Shown here in pieces: positions 27,101 to 35,812 of a stretch of DNA of 64,000 nucleotides. Position 1 is the stretch's first letter. Each line of letters starts with the position of its first letter. The notes below the pieces were generated by a model, which was given only the letters and a program-made list of their open reading frames with translations, searched no databases and was not told the DNA's origin. Source of the DNA: Murimonas intestini (GTDB taxonomy: Bacteria > Bacillota > Clostridia > Lachnospirales > Lachnospiraceae); assembly GCA_003148945.1 (NCBI GenBank), contig QGGY01000004.1:248001-312000 (forward strand), in the 5' to 3' direction. Made by a program: the position numbers and the translations under genes.

Positions 27101-28312
27101 ATGAATGTATCTGAAAAATTATCTGTTTATCTTGAACTCATTAATTGTAATTATGATCTATATGTATGGGAGTACAATGACAAACTGCAGTTTCTTCATA
27201 CAAACTGGACACAGAGCATTTTCTCCGGAAATTTTCTATCTTATACGGGTCTTGCTCCTCTGGTGGACGAACATATTTCTTCCGGTTTAAGAACCCCCCT
27301 TATTTTAGAAGCTCCGGCCAACCTGCTGTGGATTGCAGGTTTTTATTATGAAGGTCCCCTCCTGGTAAAATGTTATTTTATAGGACCTATCTACAGCGGC
27401 CGGGATTCCCATCTGCTGCTTCGTAAACATATGGATTCCTATGAATTATCAGTGAAACTGCGCTCTATGATCACCAAAATATTTGAACAGATTCCTACTA
27501 TTCCCGGGAATATACTGAGTCAGTATGCTGTTATGCTGCATTACTGTCTGACTGGTGAAAAAATCAGCTCCAATGATCTGACTTATCAGAGTACTGTTCC
27601 CACAGCCAGGAAAACTTTTCCCCAGTCTGCATCCCTGGAACATGCCGGAATCTGGTATTCAGAACAACAGCTTTGCAAAATGCTGGCCGACGGTGACCCA
27701 CGCTATAAAGAAGCACTTGCAAAATCCGCCTCCCTGAGTTCTGGTTTGCATGCGGAAACCGGCGATTCCCTGCGCCAGCACAAAAATAACTCTCTTGTAC
27801 TTCTGACACTCTGCTCCAGGGCGTGTATCCAAGGCGGTCTGACCCCTTCCATATCCTATGACTTAAATGACTACTACGCAGCGCGGCTGGAGGAGTGCAC
27901 TTCTCTCACAGAAGTCCAGAAATTGTCGGAAACCATGCTGGCCGACTATGTGTACCGGGTACAGCAGGCTAAAAAAGATTCCCACATATCCAGCCAGGTA
28001 CAAAATACCTGTGCATATATAAAAGCCAATATAACTACCCCTCTGTCTATAAAAACTCTTGCTGAAAAATATGGATACTCGGAATATTATTTTTCACATA
28101 AATTCAAAAAAGAACTGGGTATCAGCATCAATGATTTTATATTAAACGAAAAAATCGAACAGGCCAAGCTTCTTCTGTCCGGCACCAATGACAATATCCA
28201 GACAATCAGTGATAACCTTTTATTCGGAAACAGAAGCTACTTTTATGCATGTTTCCAGAAACAAACCGGTATGTCTCCCAGTGAATACCGAGCCCAAAAT
28301 ACAAAATTATAA
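27101..28312 (+). CDS. AraC family transcriptional regulator of locus C
   Basis: A 403-residue regulator. The first 290 residues form an effector-sensing domain of unclear type (WEYNDKLQFLHTNW...), and the last 100 an AraC double helix-turn-helix (PLSIKTLAEKYGYSEYYFS, then TISDNLLFGNRSYFYACFQK). I start at MNVSEKL because GGAGG lies nine bases upstream; the frame can be extended to a TTG. It sits between the glycosidase operon and the symporter/GH2 genes, and both promoters carry the same 17-base element, so it probably controls both. Confidence 0.9.
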   Translation: MNVSEKLSVYLELINCNYDLYVWEYNDKLQFLHTNWTQSIFSGNFLSYTGLAPLVDEHISSGLRTPLILEAPANLLWIAGFYYEGPLLVKCYFIGPIYSGRDSHLLLRKHMDSYELSVKLRSMITKIFEQIPTIPGNILSQYAVMLHYCLTGEKISSNDLTYQSTVPTARKTFPQSASLEHAGIWYSEQQLCKMLADGDPRYKEALAKSASLSSGLHAETGDSLRQHKNNSLVLLTLCSRACIQGGLTPSISYDLNDYYAARLEECTSLTEVQKLSETMLADYVYRVQQAKKDSHISSQVQNTCAYIKANITTPLSIKTLAEKYGYSEYYFSHKFKKELGISINDFILNEKIEQAKLLLSGTNDNIQTISDNLLFGNRSYFYACFQKQTGMSPSEYRAQNTKL

Positions 28313-28323
28313 ATGTTATTATT

Positions 28324-28340
28324 TTCATTTTTATGTTCAT
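28324..28340. promoter_or_regulatory. Second copy of the 17-base putative AraC operator
   Basis: TTCATTTTTATGTTCAT, identical to 26556-26572. It lies about 80 bases upstream of a TATAGT (28422-28427) that could be the -10 box of the symporter/GH2 transcript. It contains two TTCAT half-sites 12 bases apart. Confidence 0.5.
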
Positions 28341-28503
28341 AAATTTTGTTTGTATTTGATTTTACATGAATTTCAAAACTCATTCACGAATTTACGCACT
28401 ATATAGATACAGATTCTCCGCTATAGTATGGATAAAGACACATCTGCCTGTAGATCAAGAAAACAGAGTAAGAGAAAACGTGAAAAACGGAGGATTTCTA
28501 ATT

Positions 28504-29982
28504 ATGGGAAAAGAAAAGAAACTATCACAGAGTGAAATTGACGGCGTACAATACCGCCGTGCAAAGCTTTGGCAGATCATTTTGGTTGCATGTAATGCAT
28601 TCGTGGGTATGAGTATCTATACTCTCATTGGTCTGGCCAGTTACAGTGCCAGCCTTGGCTTCGGTATCGCTACTGCAGCAGTCGGAGTCATCCTCACCTG
28701 GTCCCGGATACTTGACGGTATTACAGATCCCCTTATTGCATTTATCTATGACAAGATCAATACACGGTTTGGAAAAATCCGTATTTTAATTATCATTGGA
28801 TTTGCAATTGAGGCTCTGGCCCTGATGACCATGTTCAGCTGGGGCTCCGGAAAAGGATTTGGAATAGTAGTATTTACTTTATGCTACATTGTATACATAA
28901 TCGGTTACACAATCGCCAATATGACTGCCCTTACCATCAATCCATTGATCAGTAATGATCCCCGGCAGCGTCCTGCCATCAGTGTTTGGTCAACCGCTTT
29001 AAACTATATGCTTCCCATGGTACTGAGCATTGTTCTGAATGTTGTGCTGCTGCCCAGATTCGGCGGTACATATAATCTGGAATTCTTATCTGCTGCCTGC
29101 AAGCTGTGTCTGTGTATTGCGGCGCTTGGTGTGATTCTTGTCTGCATCGGTGTGTCCGAGTTTGATAAACCGGAAAACTTTAAAGGGCTGACAAAAGAAA
29201 AGACAAATTTAAAAGTCAGGGATATGGCTGAAATCGTAAAGCACAACCGTCCCCTTCAATGCTACATTATATCTGCCGCCTCCGATAAAATCGCTCAGCA
29301 GACTACTTCACAGGCTGTCATTACCACCATGCTGAATGGAATTTTAATTGGGAATATGGGACTCGCCACCACTCTCAGTGTAATAGGGATGCTTCCCTCT
29401 CTGCTCTTTGCCGTCGTTGGTGCAAAATACGCGGGCAAATACGGCAGTCAGGCCACTATCATAACCTGGACCCGCATCTGTATTGCGATCAGTGTTGTAA
29501 TATGGGGATTCTTTATTATCATTGACCCGAAACAAATTGCCAAAGCCGGCGTTTGCATGGTCCTCTATGTCATTTTGATTCTGGCCAGAAATGGAGCTAA
29601 CATGTGTGTTACAACCGCCAGCACGTCATTTATGTCAGATATTATTGACTACGAACAGGACCGAAGCGGCCGGTATGTTCCGGCATTGATTACCGGTATT
29701 TACAATTTTATTGATAAGATTGTATCTGCTTTCTCCGCTGTGATTGCAACGGGTTCTGTGGCGCTGATTGGTTATACTGCCACTATGCCCCAGCCTGGCG
29801 ATACTGCAACTCCACAAATTTTCTGGCTGACCACGGGCATCATGTTCGGCCTTCCCATATTTGGATGGATCTGCACTTTAATAGCAATGAAATTCTGTCA
29901 CCTGACTAAGTCAGACATGGTCGATGTACAAAAACGTATTGCCGCAAAAAAAGCTGCTGATAAGAAAGATATGGAGGCGTAA
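28504..29982 (+). CDS. GPH-type sugar:cation symporter (MelB-like)
   Basis: A 492-residue membrane protein with about twelve hydrophobic segments. It has the glycoside-pentoside-hexuronide family features: a start YRRAKLWQIILVACNAFVG, the loop DGITDPLIAFIYDKINTRFG and later DIIDYEQDRSGRY. It would import a glycoside together with Na+ or H+. The start is set by CGGAGG before ATGGGAAAAG. The GH2 gene follows six bases later, so the pair would take up and split a beta-galactoside or similar disaccharide. Confidence 0.92.
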   Translation: MGKEKKLSQSEIDGVQYRRAKLWQIILVACNAFVGMSIYTLIGLASYSASLGFGIATAAVGVILTWSRILDGITDPLIAFIYDKINTRFGKIRILIIIGFAIEALALMTMFSWGSGKGFGIVVFTLCYIVYIIGYTIANMTALTINPLISNDPRQRPAISVWSTALNYMLPMVLSIVLNVVLLPRFGGTYNLEFLSAACKLCLCIAALGVILVCIGVSEFDKPENFKGLTKEKTNLKVRDMAEIVKHNRPLQCYIISAASDKIAQQTTSQAVITTMLNGILIGNMGLATTLSVIGMLPSLLFAVVGAKYAGKYGSQATIITWTRICIAISVVIWGFFIIIDPKQIAKAGVCMVLYVILILARNGANMCVTTASTSFMSDIIDYEQDRSGRYVPALITGIYNFIDKIVSAFSAVIATGSVALIGYTATMPQPGDTATPQIFWLTTGIMFGLPIFGWICTLIAMKFCHLTKSDMVDVQKRIAAKKAADKKDMEA

Positions 29983-29988
29983 TAAAAC

Positions 29989-32187
29989 ATGAGAAAAATC
30001 ATACCTTTAAAAAATAACTGGACCTTTGTTAAATCTGCTGCTGATGCTTCCGCTGCTTTTTCCTGCACCGGCGAGTGTATAGATCTTCCCCACACATGGA
30101 ATGCCAAAGACGGACAGGACGGCGGAAATGATTATCACAGAGGAACCTGCTACTATATAAAAACTCTGCAAAAGCCTGAGCTGAAAGACGGAGAACAAGT
30201 TTATCTTGAATTTACGGGCGCCGCTATGATTGCGGATGTCTACATAAATGAAGTACATACCGCACATCATGAAGGAGGATATTCCGCCTTCCGGGTAAAT
30301 ATAACAGATATTCTGAAAGAAGAGAATCATATTGTTGTTTCCCTAAACAATGATGATAATAATTTCTGCTATCCACAAAAAGCCGACTTTACCTTTTACG
30401 GCGGTTTATACCGGATGGTAAATCTGATCATAGTTCCCCAGTCCCATTTTTCACTGGACTACTGCGGCACACCGGGCGTTAAAATAACACCTGTTGTGGA
30501 TTTAGACCGGCACAAAGCAGCCGTCACGATAGAAGCCTGGACAGTTTCGGCCAATAAGGTAACATTCACTATAAATGGTGACTCACAGACCGTTCCCTCC
30601 ATTGAAGGACATGCACAGGCTGAATTTATCATTGAAAACGTTCATCTTTGGGACGGATTAGAGGACCCGTATCTGTATACTGCAGAAGCCTCTTTAGAAA
30701 GCGGTGATAACGTAAACACGCGTTTTGGATGCCGTGAATTTCATATAGATCCTCAAAAAGGCTTTTTCTTAAATGGCCGTTCCTATCCTCTGCGAGGTGT
30801 TTCCCGCCATCAGGATTATAAAGATGCCGGAAACGCACTTACACCAGAGCACCATAGAAAGGATATGGAAATCATACGAGAGCTGGGGGCGAATACCCTG
30901 CGTCTTGCCCATTATCAGCATGCTCAGGAGTTTTATGACCTGTGCGATGAAAACGGACTGATTCTTTGGGCAGAAATTCCGTATATTACCATGCACATGC
31001 CAGAAGGACGGATAAATACATTATCTCAGATGGAAGAGTTGATTGTTCAGAATTATAACCATCCTTCCATTGTGACCTGGGGACTATCAAATGAAATTAC
31101 GGCGGCCAGTTCTGTCAATGAGGACCTGCTGGAGAATCACAGACTTCTGAACGATCTTTGCCACAAGCTGGATAGCACCCGTCCTACCGTCATGGCAAAT
31201 GTATTTATGCTGGAAACTGAAAATCCTATTCTGGAAATTCCTGATATTAACAGTTATAATTTATATTTCGGATGGTATTTAGGAGAGTTAGAGCAGAACG
31301 ATGAGTTTTTTGATGAATACCATGCAGAATATCCGGACAGAGTCATTGGTTTTTCTGAATACGGCGCGGATGCCAATCCCCAATTTCAGTCACCGGATCC
31401 TGAAAAGGGAGATTATACGGAAAGTTACCAGGCACTGTACCACGAACACATGCTGCATATGATAGAAGACCGTCCCTATTTGTGGGCAACCCATGTATGG
31501 AATTTATTTGATTTTGCCGCTGACGGAAGAGATGAAGGCGGAAAACATGGTGAAAATCAAAAAGGCCTGGTAACCATTGACCGCAAATTAAAGAAAGATA
31601 CCTTTTATCTTTATAAAGCTGCCTGGAATAAAAAAGATAAGTTTGTTCATTTGTGCGGCAGCCGCTACGCAGACCGTGCAGAAGATATCACAGAAATCAA
31701 AGTTTATTCTAATCAGCCGGAGGTGACATTACTAGTAGACGGAAAAGAATTTGCCACACAATCTAACCGGATTATTTTTAAATTCCAGGTACCGGTCACG
31801 GGAGAGCATGTGGTTACTGCCAAAGCAGATTCCTGCGAAGAGAGTATTACTATACGAAAAGTTGCAGAAGAAAATCCCGCGTATACTTTTATCAGGCGTA
31901 CTCCTGTAACCAACTGGTTTGATGCAGATGATCTGAAACCGGATTATTTTTCTATCAACGACTGCCTCTCTGATATCAGGGCCAATAAAAAAGCAGGAGC
32001 TATCATAGATGAAATGATGGCAAAAGGGGCTTCTGACCGCGGTGATGTGGCAGATGCAGTTAAAGATAATCCTGCCCTGCAGAGAATGATGGGACGTATG
32101 ACCCTGGTCAGCCTGTTAAAACAGGGCGGTGCTGATGAAGAAAATATCAGGCAGATCAACCGTATCTTACAAAATATTAAAAAATAA
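29989..32187 (+). CDS. GH2 beta-galactosidase-type enzyme
   Basis: A 732-residue cytoplasmic GH2 enzyme. The N-terminal sugar-binding sandwich (IDLPHTWN) is followed by an immunoglobulin-like domain and the TIM barrel, with GVSRHQDYKDAG, acid/base E369 in GLSNEI and nucleophile E457 in GFSEYGAD. A C-terminal extension of about 150 residues follows. Compared with LacZ (over 1000 residues) it is the short type. Its position after a GPH symporter supports intracellular cleavage of the imported glycoside; glucuronidase or mannosidase activity cannot be excluded from sequence. Confidence 0.92.
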   Translation: MRKIIPLKNNWTFVKSAADASAAFSCTGECIDLPHTWNAKDGQDGGNDYHRGTCYYIKTLQKPELKDGEQVYLEFTGAAMIADVYINEVHTAHHEGGYSAFRVNITDILKEENHIVVSLNNDDNNFCYPQKADFTFYGGLYRMVNLIIVPQSHFSLDYCGTPGVKITPVVDLDRHKAAVTIEAWTVSANKVTFTINGDSQTVPSIEGHAQAEFIIENVHLWDGLEDPYLYTAEASLESGDNVNTRFGCREFHIDPQKGFFLNGRSYPLRGVSRHQDYKDAGNALTPEHHRKDMEIIRELGANTLRLAHYQHAQEFYDLCDENGLILWAEIPYITMHMPEGRINTLSQMEELIVQNYNHPSIVTWGLSNEITAASSVNEDLLENHRLLNDLCHKLDSTRPTVMANVFMLETENPILEIPDINSYNLYFGWYLGELEQNDEFFDEYHAEYPDRVIGFSEYGADANPQFQSPDPEKGDYTESYQALYHEHMLHMIEDRPYLWATHVWNLFDFAADGRDEGGKHGENQKGLVTIDRKLKKDTFYLYKAAWNKKDKFVHLCGSRYADRAEDITEIKVYSNQPEVTLLVDGKEFATQSNRIIFKFQVPVTGEHVVTAKADSCEESITIRKVAEENPAYTFIRRTPVTNWFDADDLKPDYFSINDCLSDIRANKKAGAIIDEMMAKGASDRGDVADAVKDNPALQRMMGRMTLVSLLKQGGADEENIRQINRILQNIKK

Positions 32188-32193
32188 AAAACA

Positions 32194-32320
32194 GAGAGCC
32201 GCCATACTATCACTGCTTTGATAAGCCTGCTAAATGCAGTCTTATCAAAGCAGGCTGACATCATACGCCAGAACCGCAGGGGAGGCGGAACTGACATAGC
32301 CTGCCAATCCCGGAGTCGGC
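32194..32320 (+). pseudogene. Relic of a YesM-type histidine kinase with internal deletion
   Basis: Read in one frame the stretch gives SRHTITALISLLNAVLSKQ then ADII, matching the kinase at 17193-18980 (RQTITALVRLLNATLSKQ then ADII). It then jumps to QNRRGGGTDIA, matching that kinase's last residues (QNRSTGGTRTDIA). About 380 bases that separate the two blocks in the intact gene are missing. It starts seven bases after the GH2 stop and has no start or ribosome site. It is a scar of a lost sensor gene. Confidence 0.75.
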
Positions 32321-32347
32321 TGACCCGCTGCGTCCTGCCCCCGAACA

Positions 32348-33217
32348 CTAAATTTTGTATCTCTCCATTAACTGCTCACAATATTCCGAATCCCCTGCCG
32401 CCTTTTCCAATTCCTCATACCGCTTTTTATCCAGCAGTATTTTTGTGAGCTTACGCATACGCTCAGTGCCTTTTTCAATACCTTTTTCAATGCCCATTTC
32501 AATTCCATCATCCACGAGCATCTGACCCAGCTTTGTCATCACCATCGCCTCCTTAATCTCTTTTAGCTCCGTCTCATTTAAAAATTTTACTGCCAGAGCA
32601 TATAAAACAGCCTGCATTTTATTCAGGTCTTCTTCCCCAACCCCAATATAATTCTCTCTGAGATATCCGACTCCTCTCAGTATACGCTCCTTTTGCGGCA
32701 TCTCCCCTGACATAAGAGGGCTCATGAGTACAGGAAGCAGGTCCTGCTTTCTGATCTCAGCTGCTGATTTCCGAGACAGCATCTGAAACATGATATCTGC
32801 ATCCTGCTTCTTAAGCATGACCACCCTTACACGGTAGGTGTTAATCCCTTCCTTCAATTCAGAGAGGGGCTCTCTCACCCCTGCAGAACACACTACGAAA
32901 GTAGTAACCGGTACGCCAAATATGCGGCTCGTAGCAGCTTCATACTCCCTAAATCTTCTTAAATCTGCTGCCAGAATCCCATCACTCTCAAATTCAAAAT
33001 GATACCACTCCCCGTTTTCCATCTCATAATTAAAGTCCTCATACATCTGACGTGCTTCCAAATGTACAACTTCAGTAGGTGCAACACGCAGCGGCTTCTC
33101 GTGTATGCCCAGATACCTAAGCATCTCTTCTCCAAAAAACTGCGCTGCAGTCTTCATTGCCATATCCTCTAGATGCAGATAATCATCCGGCTTATGGCCT
33201 TCTTTCCTTTCTGGCAT
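32348..33217 (-). CDS. Rpn family PD-(D/E)XK nuclease / transposase-like protein
   Basis: A 289-residue protein of the Rpn (recombination-promoting nuclease) type. Visible are the nuclease core (FNYEMENGEWYHFEFES, with the E-x-E strand), the ADLRRFREYEAA segment and the Gly-Ile-Glu-Lys repeats near the C-terminus (MGIEKGIEKG) typical of the family. AAGGAG lies before the ATG and a promoter is at 33261-33289. These proteins cut DNA and occur in many variable copies. It lies beside a kinase relic, which hints at local rearrangement. Confidence 0.8.
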   Translation of the reverse strand: MPERKEGHKPDDYLHLEDMAMKTAAQFFGEEMLRYLGIHEKPLRVAPTEVVHLEARQMYEDFNYEMENGEWYHFEFESDGILAADLRRFREYEAATSRIFGVPVTTFVVCSAGVREPLSELKEGINTYRVRVVMLKKQDADIMFQMLSRKSAAEIRKQDLLPVLMSPLMSGEMPQKERILRGVGYLRENYIGVGEEDLNKMQAVLYALAVKFLNETELKEIKEAMVMTKLGQMLVDDGIEMGIEKGIEKGTERMRKLTKILLDKKRYEELEKAAGDSEYCEQLMERYKI

Positions 33218-33260
33218 ATTTTGCTCCTTCTAAGCCATACAGGGAACTATCTCTACTTTT

Positions 33261-33289
33261 ATTATAATCAATTTTGATATCTCAGACAA
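33261..33289 (-). promoter_or_regulatory. Sigma-A-type promoter of the Rpn gene
   Basis: TTGTCT (33289-33284), a 17-base spacer and TATAAT (33266-33261) on the minus strand, about 45 bases upstream of the start codon. Confidence 0.65.
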
Positions 33290-33570
33290 CAGCATGCTTG
33301 TATTTAGTTATATTAATAATTGAATATCCATGAAAATTTTGCCTGAAACAGGCAGAAATGATTTATGATGATTATTTGTAACTTATATCGCTCAAAATGA
33401 GACGGCCTTCTTACTGCTTTTATACGGTTACCAGATAGCCCTTACCACAATATCAGCACAGAATGCTCAGCTTATTTTATTGAATACTAGATATGCAGAT
33501 TTCAAATACTGATAGTCCCTGAGAAAATCTGTTGTCTGAATAAAATTATTTTAACATGTTCATATCAGAT

Positions 33571-33609
33571 GTACAAGATATATGTTTGAATTTAACACAT
33601 ATCTTGTAC
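33571..33609. repeat. Long inverted repeat in a gene-free gap
   Basis: GTACAAGATAT pairs exactly with ATATCTTGTAC. One mismatch and four more pairs extend the stem inward to a loop TGAATT. There is no U tract, so it may be an operator or a remnant of a small repeat element rather than a terminator. The surrounding gap 33218-33735 has no gene I can support. Confidence 0.5.
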
Positions 33610-33655
33610 CGGCACCACTGCTGCTTACGTGTTACCATTCCGAGTTTTGCAGCAT

Positions 33656-33678
33656 GAAACGGCAGTTTTTGCCGTTTC
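33656..33678. terminator. Hairpin at the end of operon D
   Basis: GAAACGGCA and TGCCGTTTC form a nine-base-pair stem with a five-base loop. It lies about 58 bases beyond the last stop codon of the minus-strand operon D. The U tract is poor, so the terminator call is tentative. Confidence 0.45.
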
Positions 33679-33735
33679 TATACAGTCTGCTGCATCATTC
33701 TTTATTATTAATATGTCTTATATACATCGAACAAC

Positions 33736-34722
33736 TTATAATAAAATTCTTCTTCCACTCTCAAATGCACTGATCGCTGCCCAGGCAGTCTCCAGAGCTC
33801 TTAATCCCCTTTCTGCTGGTATAGGAGGCTTGTCTCCCTTTTTAAAAGCTTCCAGCATTTTATCAATATGGCGGTCAATATTTTTTCCAAAGCACCCCCC
33901 ATTATCATCAAATATTCCCGGTTTCCACACATTAGCAATTTTGCTGTTCTTTTCCTGGAAAATGTATTTTCTTGTGTTATTTTTGATACTTATTGTTCCC
34001 TTAGTTCCATTAATTCTTACTTCCTGCACACAGTCATAGTTATCGGATGAATCAAAGGAACCTAGGAAAGTTCCTACACCACCAGCCTTAAATCTTAACG
34101 AAAGTGAAAATGTGGTATAGCTTCCTTTCCCTGTCATATCCGTCATATCTGCGTATACACTGCTGATAGGACCGCATAGATACTCCATCATATCCAGCCC
34201 ATGGCACTGAGCTTCAATAATTGCCAAATATGGATGGCTCATAGGAAATTCTCCTGCCTGGGCAAAATGCCATTCAGCAAATATCACTTCACCCAGCCTG
34301 CCCTCTTCAATATCTCTCTTTGCCATACCAACGGCTTCACTGCAGCTGTGATTAAAATCAATGGCAAAAAACAATTTCTTTTTCTCTGCAATCCGTACTA
34401 GTTCCCTTGCTTCTTCCATATTATATGTCAGAGGCTTTTCAGTCATAACAGGGACCCCAGCCTCTAAAAGTTGTTTTAAAGGTTTAAAAGTCTGTTGACC
34501 TGGCAGACAGACATCAACCAAATCAGGTTTTCCTTCTTTCAACATATTTTGAATATTAAGAAAGTAAGGAACATTAAATTCCCGGGCACGTTTTCTTGTC
34601 TTTTCCTCTGTCCGCCCCACAATACCCACAATCTCCACATCATTTCTCTCCGAAAAGGCCCGGGCATGCTGATATCCCCATACCCCAGCGCCTATAATCC
34701 CTACTCTAATTTTATTTACCAT
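33736..34722 (-). CDS. Gfo/Idh/MocA family oxidoreductase (intact active-site motifs)
   Basis: A 328-residue NAD(P)-dependent oxidoreductase. It has the Rossmann motif GIIGAGVWG, the E95-K96-P97 motif (TEKPLTYN) with the catalytic lysine, and the H-x3-D motif (QCHGLDMMEYL). Such enzymes oxidise a sugar hydroxyl, for example to a 3-keto sugar. The start MVNKIRVG follows AAAGGAG and overlaps the upstream paralogue by 11 bases. It ends operon D, following a paralogue that lacks the lysine. Confidence 0.9.
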   Translation of the reverse strand: MVNKIRVGIIGAGVWGYQHARAFSERNDVEIVGIVGRTEEKTRKRAREFNVPYFLNIQNMLKEGKPDLVDVCLPGQQTFKPLKQLLEAGVPVMTEKPLTYNMEEARELVRIAEKKKLFFAIDFNHSCSEAVGMAKRDIEEGRLGEVIFAEWHFAQAGEFPMSHPYLAIIEAQCHGLDMMEYLCGPISSVYADMTDMTGKGSYTTFSLSLRFKAGGVGTFLGSFDSSDNYDCVQEVRINGTKGTISIKNNTRKYIFQEKNSKIANVWKPGIFDDNGGCFGKNIDRHIDKMLEAFKKGDKPPIPAERGLRALETAWAAISAFESGRRILL

Positions 34723-35797
34723 CGTTCTCCTTTCCCCGGGCCCAGGGCATCTCTTTGCCCTCTGCAGGTTTTCCAGTCCTGATTGCTTTCTGTGCCAGCC
34801 AATCCAGGTATTGATCCTGGAGTTCATCAGCAAGAGAATACCTGCTTTCTCCCGTCTTTATAAACTGTTCCATATAGCAAAGAGATGTAGCTACTGCCAC
34901 CTCTTCGTCACTCATTCCGCGTGGACCAAAAGGATTTTTATAATATAACTTTCCATTCCCTGTAATTGACACAGTGCCTGCCCGGCAAAGGCTGTTATCC
35001 AGGCCGCTACACTCCCTGCGAAGAGTAAACTTTAAAAATCCCGGATACGGTTCCGTCAGGCAGCTGACCTCATTCTGAAAAATTTCCCCCTTTTCCCCTC
35101 TGATCAGTATTCTGGATGACCTCATTGGTGAAAAATACTGTTCCTGGCTAAAATCTAAAAGTCCCCATTTATCTTTATAATGAACAGTTATTATGTCTTG
35201 TTTTTCTTGCTGAAAACTTAAGCATACCGGCCATCCCTGCCTCCCAGGTCCTTTCACGGCATTCATGGAAAATCTTCTTCCCTCTACTGTACATGCTGCA
35301 TAGCCAGTCCCCAAGTACCTTCTAATGAGAGCCATACCATGATATCCATGAGCCACCGATATCTGCACCTGACGTACTTCACCAAGCATACCGCTGCTAA
35401 TCAAAGACAGTCTGGCACTATGCATGGGCTGGCAGGGATATTGCTCAGATACTTGGATATTTCGTCCTCCTTTAGTTTCCTCATAGAGGGATATCATACT
35501 CTCCACAGATTCAGCTGCCCAGGTTTCTGTCAAAATAGGTACATCATACTTTAAAATTTCACACAGTATTATTGGCAGCACTGCCGGAGGAAGGCAGAGA
35601 ACAAAAAAATCGGGTTTAAACTTAAGGGCTTCACCGGCATTTTTCACTGTTGGCAGCCTCCATGCGTTTTTTATCTGTTCAGCAGTTTCAGGATTATTCT
35701 CTACTACGCAGCATATCTGAAGTCTCTTCTCTATAGCACGGACAGCCCGATAATAAAATCCGGCTCTCCAGCCGGCACCTAACAATGCAAACTTCAT
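34712..35797 (-). CDS. Gfo/Idh/MocA-like protein with altered active site
   Basis: A 361-residue protein with the family's nucleotide-binding start (FALLGAGWRAGFYYRA) and overall layout. Where the EKP motif should be, residues 91-93 read E-T-W (ILTETWAAES), so the conserved lysine is absent. The later motif is HGYHGMALIRRYLG, without the usual Asp after His. It could be a regulatory or structural partner of the intact enzyme whose gene it overlaps, or a subfamily with different chemistry. Its start ATG is near 35797, 15 bases after the AKR-like gene. Confidence 0.85.
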   Translation of the reverse strand: MKFALLGAGWRAGFYYRAVRAIEKRLQICCVVENNPETAEQIKNAWRLPTVKNAGEALKFKPDFFVLCLPPAVLPIILCEILKYDVPILTETWAAESVESMISLYEETKGGRNIQVSEQYPCQPMHSARLSLISSGMLGEVRQVQISVAHGYHGMALIRRYLGTGYAACTVEGRRFSMNAVKGPGRQGWPVCLSFQQEKQDIITVHYKDKWGLLDFSQEQYFSPMRSSRILIRGEKGEIFQNEVSCLTEPYPGFLKFTLRRECSGLDNSLCRAGTVSITGNGKLYYKNPFGPRGMSDEEVAVATSLCYMEQFIKTGESRYSLADELQDQYLDWLAQKAIRTGKPAEGKEMPWARGKENDGK

Positions 35798-35812
35798 TTA
35801 ATCATCTCTCCA

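Noticed and set aside
32218-32448. 76-codon open frame as a real gene
   Set aside because: Its start is a TTG inside the kinase relic, and it runs antisense into the Rpn gene. It is explained by the relic.
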